Assembly: GCA_002386465.1 (NCBI GenBank)
Contig: DGIT01000075.1
Span: 1-33,552 of the forward strand
Reading direction: 5' to 3'
Source: Burkholderiales bacterium UBA4615
GTDB taxonomy: Bacteria; Pseudomonadota; Gammaproteobacteria; Burkholderiales; Burkholderiaceae_E
Length of the DNA stretch: 33,552 nt
Shown here: in pieces, positions 7,520-14,628 of the stretch
Layout: each line of letters starts with the position of its first letter
How positions within the stretch are numbered: the first letter of the stretch is position 1
Made by a program: the position numbers and the translations under genes
The notes under the pieces: generated by a model
Told to the model about the DNA's origin: nothing
Databases searched by the model: none
Seen by the model: only the letters and a program-made list of their open reading frames with translations

Positions 7520-9928
7520 ATGTCCTCATTCATTGTTCGCAAGGTCGCCGTGCTGGGCGCAGGTGTGATGGGCGCGCAAATTGCGGCCCAACTGGTCAAC
7601 GCCAAAGTCGATGTGCTGCTCTATGACCTCCCGGCCAAGGAGGGCCCGCTTAGTGGCATTGCCCTGCGTGCCATCGAGGGGCTGAAAAAGCTCAACCCCG
7701 CGCCCCTGGGTCATGCTGATCTGGCCGCACATATCCGGCCGGCCAACTATCAGGAGCACCTGGAGTGGCTGCGTGAGTGCGATCTGGTGATCGAAGCGAT
7801 CGCCGAGCGCATGGACTGGAAGCATGACCTCTATCGCAAGGTGGCGCCGTTCCTGGGTCCGCAGGCGATCTTCGCCAGCAACACCTCGGGGCTGTCGATC
7901 ACCGCTTTGTCGGAAGGCTTTGACGATACGCTCAAGCAGCGCTTTTGCGGCGTGCATTTCTTCAATCCACCGCGCTACATGCACCTGGCCGAACTTATTC
8001 CCACGGCCACCACCGACCCGGCCATTCTGGATCGGCTCGAGACCTTCCTCACCAGCACGCTTGGCAAAGGTGTGGTGCGCGCCAAGGACACACCGAATTT
8101 CATCGGCAACCGCATCGGCATTTTCGGCATGCTTGCCACCGTGACCGAGGCGGCCAGGTTCAACCTGCCGGTGGATGTGGTCGACGACCTCACCGGCGAA
8201 AAGCTCGGACGCGCCAAATCGGGCACGTTCCGTACGGCCGATGTGGTGGGTCTGGACACGCTGGGCCATGTAGTGAAGACCATGCAGGACACGCTCAAGG
8301 GTGATCCATTCGAGGCGATCTATGCCACGCCACCCGTCCTGGCCGCACTGCTCGCCAAGGGCGCATTGGGTCAGAAGACCGGCGCCGGCTTTTATCGCAA
8401 GCAGGGCACCGAAATTCAGCGCATCGATGCGGCCAGCGGCGACTACGTGAAGTCGGGCGGTAAGGCCGATGAGACCGTGGTCCGCATGCTCAAGAAAAAG
8501 GACCCGGCCGAGCGCATCAAGCTGCTGCGCGAATCCAAGAACCCGCAGGCCCAGTTTCTGTGGGCCATCATGCGTGACTCGTGGCACTACGCCGCGATCA
8601 ATCTTGAGTCGATCGCCGACAGCGCGCGTGATGTGGATCTGGCCATGCGCTGGGGCTTCGGCATGAAGGAAGGCCCCTTCGAAGCCTGGCAGGCGGCGGG
8701 CTGGAGCACGGTGGCGCAATGGATTAGCGAAGACATCGACGCTGGCCACACGCTGGCACCGGTGCCGCTGCCCGCCTGGGTGTTCGAGGGGCCGGTGGCC
8801 GAGCGCGGTGGGCCGCATCAGGCCGAAGGCTCCTGGTCGCCTGCGCGCAAGGCCTTCGTGGGACGCTCCACGCTGCCGGTCTACGACCGTCAACTGTTCC
8901 GGGCGCGCGTGGCTGGCGAAACGGCTGCGCGTCCTGAGGTCGCCGGTCAGACCGTGCATGAAGACGAGTCGGTGCGCCTCTGGACGCTCGATGCCTCAGG
9001 TGTGGACAAGGTGCTCATCCTGTCGATCAAAACCAAGGTGCATGCCATCGGCCCGGGTGTGATCGAAGGCTTGCTCAAGGGCATCGACATGGCCGAGCGC
9101 GAGTACGCAGGGCTGGTGATCTGGTCGCCTGACGAGCCGTTCTCATACGGCGCCGATTTGCAGGCCATGCTGCCCACCTTCATGGCAGGTGGCGTGAAGG
9201 CGCTTGAACCGGTGGAAAAAGCCCTCCAAGACGCCATGCTGCGGCTGCGTTATGCACAGGTGCCCACGGTGGCTGCGGTGGCCGGCATGGCGCTGGGTGG
9301 TGGCTGTGAGCTTGCCGTGTATTGCGCGCGTCGCGTGGCGCATCTTGAAAGCTACATCGGCCTGGTTGAAGTGGGCGTGGGCCTCATTCCGGGCGGCGGC
9401 GGTCTGGCCTACGGGGCGCGTCGCGCTGCAGAGGAAAGCCGGTCCGCACCCGAGGCAGCCCTGTTCGATTTCCTGAAGAAGTACTTCATGCAGGCGGCCA
9501 CTGCACAGGTCAGCCGCTCGGCCATCGAAGCGCAGCAGATGGGCTATCTGCTGGAGGACGACCGTATCGTCTTTCATTCTCACGAGCTGCTCTATACCGC
9601 CGTGCGCGAGACCCGGGCCATGCACGATGCGGGCTGGCGACCGCCCCGCAAGGGTTTGATTCGCGTGGCCGGACGGCCTGGCATTGCCACGATCACCGCG
9701 CAGCTGGTGAACATGCGCGATGGGGGCTTCGTGAGCGCACATGACTTCCATCTGGCTCGCACCATTGCCGAGGTGATGTGTGGCGGTGATGTCGAGCCCA
9801 ACTCCATGGTCGATGAGGAATGGCTCATGTCGCTTGAGCGCAAGGCCTTCATGGGACTGCTCACGCACCCCAAGTCGCAGGAACGGATGATGGGCATGAT
9901 GCAAACCGGCAAGCCGGTGCGCAACTGA
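7520..9928 (+). CDS. fadN: 3-hydroxyacyl-CoA dehydrogenase/enoyl-CoA hydratase fusion, FadN type
   Basis: The 802-residue protein carries out two central beta-oxidation steps. The dehydrogenase part comes first: the NAD-binding GAGVMG at 13-18 and the catalytic pair His146 (HFFNPPRYMH) and Glu158, 12 residues apart as in other family members. The C-terminal half holds a crotonase domain with the oxyanion-hole segment GMALGGGCELA and catalytic Glu597 and Glu617 (GLVEVGVGLIPGGGG), 20 residues apart as in rat enoyl-CoA hydratase, so both activities look intact. The domain order is that of Bacillus FadN rather than E. coli FadB, where the hydratase comes first. GGAG lies 5 bp before the ATG. The thiolase gene follows after 26 bp, and an acyl-CoA dehydrogenase precedes, matching the content of a fadNAE operon. 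Confidence 0.93.
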   Translation: MSSFIVRKVAVLGAGVMGAQIAAQLVNAKVDVLLYDLPAKEGPLSGIALRAIEGLKKLNPAPLGHADLAAHIRPANYQEHLEWLRECDLVIEAIAERMDWKHDLYRKVAPFLGPQAIFASNTSGLSITALSEGFDDTLKQRFCGVHFFNPPRYMHLAELIPTATTDPAILDRLETFLTSTLGKGVVRAKDTPNFIGNRIGIFGMLATVTEAARFNLPVDVVDDLTGEKLGRAKSGTFRTADVVGLDTLGHVVKTMQDTLKGDPFEAIYATPPVLAALLAKGALGQKTGAGFYRKQGTEIQRIDAASGDYVKSGGKADETVVRMLKKKDPAERIKLLRESKNPQAQFLWAIMRDSWHYAAINLESIADSARDVDLAMRWGFGMKEGPFEAWQAAGWSTVAQWISEDIDAGHTLAPVPLPAWVFEGPVAERGGPHQAEGSWSPARKAFVGRSTLPVYDRQLFRARVAGETAARPEVAGQTVHEDESVRLWTLDASGVDKVLILSIKTKVHAIGPGVIEGLLKGIDMAEREYAGLVIWSPDEPFSYGADLQAMLPTFMAGGVKALEPVEKALQDAMLRLRYAQVPTVAAVAGMALGGGCELAVYCARRVAHLESYIGLVEVGVGLIPGGGGLAYGARRAAEESRSAPEAALFDFLKKYFMQAATAQVSRSAIEAQQMGYLLEDDRIVFHSHELLYTAVRETRAMHDAGWRPPRKGLIRVAGRPGIATITAQLVNMRDGGFVSAHDFHLARTIAEVMCGGDVEPNSMVDEEWLMSLERKAFMGLLTHPKSQERMMGMMQTGKPVRN

Positions 9929-9954
9929 ACCGCCCGCACACAGGAGCAAGCAAG

Positions 9955-11154
9955 ATGAGCAAACAGGTTCAGGACGCCTATATCGTTGCGGCCAGCCGCA
10001 CGCCCATTGGCAAGGCGCCCAAAGGTGCGTTGCGTAATGTCCGCCCCGACGATCTGCTGGTGAGGGCCTTGCAGGCAGCGCTGGCACAGGTCCCGACACT
10101 CGACCCCAAGGTCATTGAAGACGCGATTGTCGGATGCGCCATCCCCGAGGCCGAACAGGGCTTGAATGTGGCGCGGATCGGTGCGCTGCTGGCCGGTCTG
10201 CCCGATTCCGTGGGCGGCGTGACCGTCAACCGCTTCTGCGCATCGGGTCTGACCGCGCTCGCCATGGCTGCCGATCGCATTCGTGTGGGTGAAGCCGAGG
10301 TCATGATCGCAGCAGGCTGCGAGTCGATGAGCATGGTGCCGATGATGGGCAATCGCCCGTCCATCAATGCGCATGTCTTTGATCGCGACGAGAACATCGG
10401 CATTGCCTACGGCATGGGCATGACCGCCGAAAAAGTGGCGCAGCAGTGGAAGGTCTCGCGCGAGGACCAGGACGCGTTTGCGCTGGAGTCGCATCGGCGT
10501 GCGCTCGCTGCGCAGGCAGCCGGTGAATTCACCGACGAAATCTGCCCGGTCGAGATCATCGAGAAATTTCCGAATCTCGCCAGCGGTCAGATCGATACCA
10601 GCACGCGCACGCTGGCCCTGGATGAAGGTCCGCGCGCCGACACCTCGCTCGAAGGCCTGGCCAGGCTGCGACCGGCTTTCGCAGCCAAGGGCAGCGTGAC
10701 CGCTGGCAACAGTTCGCAGACTTCGGACGGTGCCGGCGCACTGATCGTGGTGTCCGAGCGCATGCTCAAGCAGTTCAATCTCACACCGCTGGCGCGCTTC
10801 GTGTCCTTCTCGGTGCGCGGCGTGCCGCCGGCCATCATGGGCATCGGGCCTAAGGAAGCGATTCCGGCTGCGCTGAAATCCGCTGGTCTGAAGCAGGATG
10901 ATCTGGACTGGATCGAACTCAACGAAGCGTTCGCTGCGCAGTCGCTGGCCGTGATCCGCGACCTGGGTCTGGATACCGCGAAGGTCAACCCGATGGGCGG
11001 CGCAATCGCGCTGGGCCATCCTCTGGGGGCGACCGGTGCCATTCGCGCGGCCACGGTCGTGCATGCCTTGCGCCGCAAGGCCTTGCGCTACGGTATGGTG
11101 ACCATGTGTGTGGGCACCGGCATGGGCGCAGCCGGCATTCTCGAGCGGGTCTGA
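9955..11154 (+). CDS. fadA: Acetyl-CoA C-acyltransferase (3-ketoacyl-CoA thiolase)
   Basis: The 399-residue thiolase cleaves 3-ketoacyl-CoA with CoA to give acetyl-CoA and a shortened acyl-CoA, the last step of beta-oxidation. The nucleophile is Cys95 in NRFCASGLTALAMA, and the two other catalytic residues are His355 in GGAIALGHPLGATGA and Cys385 in TMCVGTGMGAAG. NEAFAAQ, another family motif, is present. AGGAG lies 8 bp before the ATG. It follows the hydratase/dehydrogenase closely and is followed 8 bp later by a thioesterase. Specificity for degradation rather than biosynthesis is inferred from the operon. Confidence 0.93.
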   Translation: MSKQVQDAYIVAASRTPIGKAPKGALRNVRPDDLLVRALQAALAQVPTLDPKVIEDAIVGCAIPEAEQGLNVARIGALLAGLPDSVGGVTVNRFCASGLTALAMAADRIRVGEAEVMIAAGCESMSMVPMMGNRPSINAHVFDRDENIGIAYGMGMTAEKVAQQWKVSREDQDAFALESHRRALAAQAAGEFTDEICPVEIIEKFPNLASGQIDTSTRTLALDEGPRADTSLEGLARLRPAFAAKGSVTAGNSSQTSDGAGALIVVSERMLKQFNLTPLARFVSFSVRGVPPAIMGIGPKEAIPAALKSAGLKQDDLDWIELNEAFAAQSLAVIRDLGLDTAKVNPMGGAIALGHPLGATGAIRAATVVHALRRKALRYGMVTMCVGTGMGAAGILERV

Positions 11155-11162
11155 GGCCAAGC

Positions 11163-11591
11163 ATGAGCATATTGATTGCCGGTCGCGATGCGGCCTGGTT
11201 CAACGGGCGAAGTGAAGGCTGCCTGCCGGGCTTGCTGGGTGTGCGCATCACCGAGGTGGCGCAGGGTCTGGTGCGTGCAGAGTTGCAGATCGGTCCGCAG
11301 CACTTTGCTGCAAATGGTTTTCTGCATGCAGGCACGGTGGTGACCCTGGCCGATACCGGTGCCGGCTACGCCTGTGTGGCGCATCTGCCCGAAGGTGCGT
11401 CGGGATTCACCACCGTGGAGCTCAAGTCGAACCATCTGGGCACGGCACGCGAAGGCATCATCATGGCTGAGGTCCGTGCGGCCCATCTGGGTCGCACCAC
11501 CCAGGTCTGGGATGCCACGGTCAGGCATGTTGATACCGGCAAGACGATTGCGCTGTTTCGCTGCACGCAAATGGTGTTGTGGCCTAAGTAG
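11163..11591 (+). CDS. PaaI-like hotdog-fold acyl-CoA thioesterase
   Basis: The 142-residue protein has the single hotdog domain of PaaI-type thioesterases, with the active-site segment FAANGFLHAGTVVTLADTGA (His-Gly-type motif with a following Asp) and the second strand set FTTVELKSNHLGTAREG. It likely hydrolyses acyl-CoA thioesters to free CoA in the cytoplasm. The start at MSILIAGRD is chosen because GAGG lies just upstream, overlapping the thiolase stop; an in-frame upstream ATG at 11106 would lie inside the thiolase gene. It is translationally linked to both neighbours: 8 bp after the thiolase and 1 bp overlap with the next gene. Confidence 0.88.
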   Translation: MSILIAGRDAAWFNGRSEGCLPGLLGVRITEVAQGLVRAELQIGPQHFAANGFLHAGTVVTLADTGAGYACVAHLPEGASGFTTVELKSNHLGTAREGIIMAEVRAAHLGRTTQVWDATVRHVDTGKTIALFRCTQMVLWPK

Positions 11592-12343
11592 TGCGAGCGA
11601 TGATGATGGCCGCGCCCCTGGCCCCGCTGCTGTGGTGGCAGGGCAAACGGGTGCGGCGTGTCACGCCGGTGCTGCCTGAAGCGGCCGGACCGCGTGCAGG
11701 GCAATGGCGCAACGGTGCAGACACGGAAGTGAACGCCCTGCGTGTGCTCCTGCTGGGCGACTCATCAGCGGCCGGCGTAGGCGCCTCGCATCAGGACGAA
11801 GCGCTCAGCGGACAACTCGGTGTGCATCTGCGCACGCACCTGGGCAGGTCACTGCCGCACTCTGTGGCGTGGACGCTGTGCGCCCGCACCGGCTTACGCA
11901 CGCGGGAGGCTCAAGAATTGCTGCATGGCCTGCCTGCGCAGCCCTTCGATGTGGCGGTGGTGGCGCTGGGGGTGAACGACGTGACGGCGCTGCAGCATCC
12001 TGCGCGCTGGATCGCTGATGTCGATGATCTGAGGATCAGACTGCGCGACCAACTGGGCGTCGCCCAGGTGCTGTGGTCGGGCTTGCCGCCCATGCATCAG
12101 TTCCCGGCCTTGCCTCAACCCTTGCGCGCGGTCATGGGGCATCATGCCCGCGACCTCGATGCGGCGCTGGCGCGGTATGCGCGCAGGCTGCAGGGGGGTG
12201 TGCGCCACGTGCCCATGCCATCCATGAGCCGCCCCGAATGGATCGCCACCGATGGCTTTCATCCGGGGCCACAGGCGTATACGGTATGGGCCGGTGTGCT
12301 GGCTCAGGCGCTGGTGCTCGCCGTGGCCGAGTGCTCTCGCTGA
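11591..12343 (+). CDS. SGNH/GDSL-family hydrolase
   Basis: The 250-residue protein has the SGNH blocks: LLLGDSSAAGVG with nucleophile Ser58, the GVND block (Asn of the oxyanion hole), and DGFHPG with Asp221 and His224 completing the triad. The GTG start overlaps the last base of the thioesterase stop; ATG codons a few residues later (11600 onward) could also serve. The N-terminus (MMMAAPLAPLLWW) is weakly hydrophobic and could be a short anchor. Such enzymes are esterases, lipases or thioesterases; the substrate is unknown. As the last gene of the fatty-acid operon it may release acyl groups from esters. It ends 25 bp from the convergent copper-chaperone gene. Confidence 0.85.
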   Translation: MRAMMMAAPLAPLLWWQGKRVRRVTPVLPEAAGPRAGQWRNGADTEVNALRVLLLGDSSAAGVGASHQDEALSGQLGVHLRTHLGRSLPHSVAWTLCARTGLRTREAQELLHGLPAQPFDVAVVALGVNDVTALQHPARWIADVDDLRIRLRDQLGVAQVLWSGLPPMHQFPALPQPLRAVMGHHARDLDAALARYARRLQGGVRHVPMPSMSRPEWIATDGFHPGPQAYTVWAGVLAQALVLAVAECSR

Positions 12344-12368
12344 GGATCGTTGCTGGGCTGAATGGCGG

Positions 12369-12884
12369 TCAGTGCTTGTGCGCGCCGTGACCGGACGCCG
12401 CAGCAGGCGCGCTGCCTGCCGACGCACCTGCAGCCGGCGTATTGAGAGCACGCACCGGCGCATTGACTTCGACCGTGCGCCGCTGCTTGTCGGGGCCTTC
12501 GACCACCAGCGTGATCGGCACGGAGTCGCCTGCTTTCAGCGGCTTCTTAAGACCCATCAGCATCACGTGATAGCCGCCCGGCACAAGATCGACCGCCTTG
12601 TTAGCCGGTAGTGGCAATCCGGGCACCGCACGCATGCGCATCACGCCGTTGTCCAGTTTCATCTCATGAATCTCGACCGTACCAGCGACCGGTGAGCGGG
12701 CTTCGATCACGCGGCTGTCCACTGGTGCGGTCAGTCTCATGAACGCTCCGGTGGCCTTTTGCTCGGGCACGGTACCCCGCACCCAGGGATCAGTCACTGT
12801 GACCTGTGCGAATGCGTTGTGGGCCAGCGCCAGGGTCAGCATCAGGGCTGCGCACAGGGTGCGCAGGCGAGGCAGTGCGTTCAT
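12369..12884 (-). CDS. Periplasmic copper chaperone PCu(A)C
   Basis: The 171-residue protein starts with a Sec signal ending in HNAFA and has the full copper-binding motif H-x10-M-x21-H-x-M at His73, Met84, His106 and Met108. The C-terminal tail is Ala/Gly-rich and ends in GHGAHKH, an added His-rich metal-binding stretch. PCu(A)C hands Cu(I) to the CuA centre of cytochrome c oxidase, usually with a Sco protein. No Sco gene is next to it here, so it seems to stand alone. Read on the minus strand, CATAAT (12921-12916) lies at a suitable distance upstream as a -10 element, though no good -35 accompanies it. Confidence 0.92.
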   Translation of the reverse strand: MNALPRLRTLCAALMLTLALAHNAFAQVTVTDPWVRGTVPEQKATGAFMRLTAPVDSRVIEARSPVAGTVEIHEMKLDNGVMRMRAVPGLPLPANKAVDLVPGGYHVMLMGLKKPLKAGDSVPITLVVEGPDKQRRTVEVNAPVRALNTPAAGASAGSAPAAASGHGAHKH

Positions 12885-12958
12885 CAGTCAGCTCGATCAC
12901 GTTGTAAGACCCGGGATTATGCGGTCTGGTCCATGATCATTGCGCTGCCGCATGCCGG

Positions 12959-12970
12959 GTGGTCGACCAC
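12959..12970. repeat. Perfect palindrome GTGGTCGACCAC
   Basis: A 12-bp perfect palindrome lies in the 240-bp divergent gap between the copper-chaperone and CoA-ester lyase genes, followed by a further GGTGGTCAC half copy. It could be an operator; I do not recognise the regulator. The gap also holds TTGACA at 13038-13043 with only a weak -10 (CATCGT, 13061-13066). Confidence 0.3.
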
Positions 12971-13124
12971 GGTGGTCACGCCGGGCTGAAGGTTTGCGGC
13001 ATAACCGTCCCGCGCCTCCTGGTTCCGACACGGCGCGTTGACACCGCTTGCCCGAGCAGCCATCGTCGGCCCGCTGCGTCGGGCGCATCGGCTCGCGCAC
13101 CGATCCCTTCACCGGACTTCACCC

Positions 13125-14018
13125 ATGCCCGCCACACTACGATCCATGCTGTTCGTTCCCGGCGACAGCGACAGGAAACTCAACAAGGCTGCTGCCGGCG
13201 AGGCCGATGCGCTCATCCTGGATCTGGAAGACGCGGTCACGGCCGAGCGGCTGCCCTTCGCCCGCGGTCTGGTCACCGACTATCTGCGCAGCACGCGGCC
13301 TGGCGGTCGTCAGCAGCGATGGGTGCGCATCAATCCGCTGACCGACCCGATAGCCGATCCGAAACCGCTGGCCGATCTGGCAGCAGTGCTGGCAGGCGCG
13401 CCCGACGGCATCCTGTTGCCCAAGACCCGCTCGGCTGCCGATGTGGTGCTGCTCGATCACTACCTCACCGTGCTCGAGCAGCGTGAGGGCGTGGCGCTGG
13501 GCACCACGCGCATCATCACGGTGTCCACCGAGACCGCGCAGGCCGTGCTGACGATGCAAGGGTATGTCGGTTGCTCGGCGCGACTCGCTGGCCTGACCTG
13601 GGGCGCCGAAGATTTGTCTGCCGCGATCGGTGCGGCCACCAACCGCGAGGAGAGCGGCGACTACGCGTTCACGTATCGCATGGCGCGTTCGCTGTGCCTG
13701 GTGGCTGCACACGCAGCCGAGGTCCAGGCGATCGACACCCTGACCACCGATTTTCGCGACAGCGACCTGCTGCGCCGGGAAGTGCGCGCCGCACGCCGCG
13801 AGGGCTTCACTGGAAAGATCGCCATCCACCCCGATCAGATCGGCCCGATCAATGCGGGTTTCTCACCGGAGCCTGAAGAGCTGGCCCACGCACAAGCTGT
13901 GGTCGATGCGTTTGCTGCAGCGCCCGGTGTGGGTGCTGTGCAGCTGGCCGGCAAGATGCTCGACCGGCCGCACCTGGTGCAGGCGCAGCGCGTGCTGGCG
14001 ATGCGTCGAACGGGGTGA
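13125..14018 (+). CDS. HpcH/HpaI-family CoA-ester lyase (CitE-like)
   Basis: The 297-residue protein belongs to the CitE/malyl-CoA lyase branch of the HpcH/HpaI aldolases. Seen are RSMLFVPGDSDRKLNKA (CoA/phosphate-binding N-terminus), DALILDLEDAV, the Mg-binding residues Glu136 (STETAQAV) and Asp163 (LTWGAEDLSAAIG), and the C-terminal GKIAIHPDQIGPINAGFSP. Such enzymes cleave beta-hydroxyacyl-CoAs such as citramalyl-, malyl- or beta-methylmalyl-CoA to acetyl-CoA or propionyl-CoA plus an oxoacid. The start at 13125 aligns with the conserved N-terminus; the upstream in-frame ATG at 13038 adds a non-family extension. A MaoC hydratase faces it, a pairing also known for mesaconyl-CoA chemistry. The exact substrate is not determined. 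Confidence 0.88.
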   Translation: MPATLRSMLFVPGDSDRKLNKAAAGEADALILDLEDAVTAERLPFARGLVTDYLRSTRPGGRQQRWVRINPLTDPIADPKPLADLAAVLAGAPDGILLPKTRSAADVVLLDHYLTVLEQREGVALGTTRIITVSTETAQAVLTMQGYVGCSARLAGLTWGAEDLSAAIGAATNREESGDYAFTYRMARSLCLVAAHAAEVQAIDTLTTDFRDSDLLRREVRAARREGFTGKIAIHPDQIGPINAGFSPEPEELAHAQAVVDAFAAAPGVGAVQLAGKMLDRPHLVQAQRVLAMRRTG

Positions 14019-14076
14019 ACGTGCCGAGCGCAGCGCTGACCAACTCGCGTTGAATGACCCGGCCCGCGGTGCGTGG

Positions 14077-14094
14077 GCGCTGAGCGCTCAGCGC
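14077..14094. repeat. Perfect 18-bp palindrome between convergent genes
   Basis: GCGCTGAGCGCTCAGCGC is a perfect palindrome that includes the stop codon of the MaoC gene. As RNA it would fold into a GC-rich hairpin in transcripts from either side, possibly a bidirectional stop or 3'-end stabiliser. It has no T-tract. Confidence 0.4.
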
Positions 14095-14558
14095 GGCGCC
14101 ACGCCTTCAGGCCGGCGGATCATCAGCGCACTGCGTTTGCATGAGGCGACCAATTCGCTTCGCTGGTTGTAGGCGCGGTGCTCGAAGATGACGATCCCGT
14201 TGTCGGGTCGTGAGGCACTGGCGCGTGCATCGACCACCGTACTTTCAACCTTCAAGGTGTCGCCATGGAACACCGGCTTGGGAAAGCGCACGTCGTCCCA
14301 TCCCAGATTGGCGACCGTCGTGCCCAGCGTAGTTTCGCCCACCGAGATGCCCACCATCAGGCCGAGCGTGAAGCAGCTGTTGACGATGCGCGTGCCGTAG
14401 GCGGTGTGCTCACGGCAATATTCCTCGTCCAGGTGCAATGCAGCCGGGTTATGGGTGAGTGCCGAAAAGAACGTGTTGTCGGCCTCAGTGACCGTGCGGC
14501 GGATCGAATGCGCAAACGTGCGGCCGACGTGCAGGTCCTCGAAATACAGTCCGGACAT
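14088..14558 (-). CDS. MaoC-family dehydratase
   Basis: The 156-residue hotdog protein carries the hydratase-2 segment FSALTHNPAALHLDEEYC; the THNP variant, with His where classical R-hydratases have GD, occurs in mesaconyl-CoA hydratase-like members. GTRIVNSCFTLGLMVGISV and NLGWDDVRFPKPVFHGDTL are also typical. It should hydrate an unsaturated acyl-CoA or dehydrate the hydroxy form. The start at MSGLYFEDL fits the family; AGGAG lies 11 bp upstream, rather far, and the frame stays open further upstream to 14648. It converges on the CitE-like gene and diverges from the Atm1-type exporter. A joint role with the lyase is inferred. Confidence 0.87.
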   Translation of the reverse strand: MSGLYFEDLHVGRTFAHSIRRTVTEADNTFFSALTHNPAALHLDEEYCREHTAYGTRIVNSCFTLGLMVGISVGETTLGTTVANLGWDDVRFPKPVFHGDTLKVESTVVDARASASRPDNGIVIFEHRAYNQRSELVASCKRSALMIRRPEGVAPR

Positions 14559-14628
14559 GATGGGGGTGTCTCCTGATAGGGGTCTGTGGCAGACGTACGA
14601 TATCCCGACTTGAGCGACACTAGCGCCC

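Noticed and set aside
7526..8959. Long minus-strand open frame opposite the FadN-type gene
   Set aside because: The plus-strand frame has complete catalytic motifs; the opposite frame shows only low-complexity His/Arg/Gly-rich sequence.
9592..11160. Minus-strand open frame of over 500 codons opposite the FadN end and thiolase
   Set aside because: It is a mirror of the thiolase codon pattern and has no family signature or ribosome-binding site.
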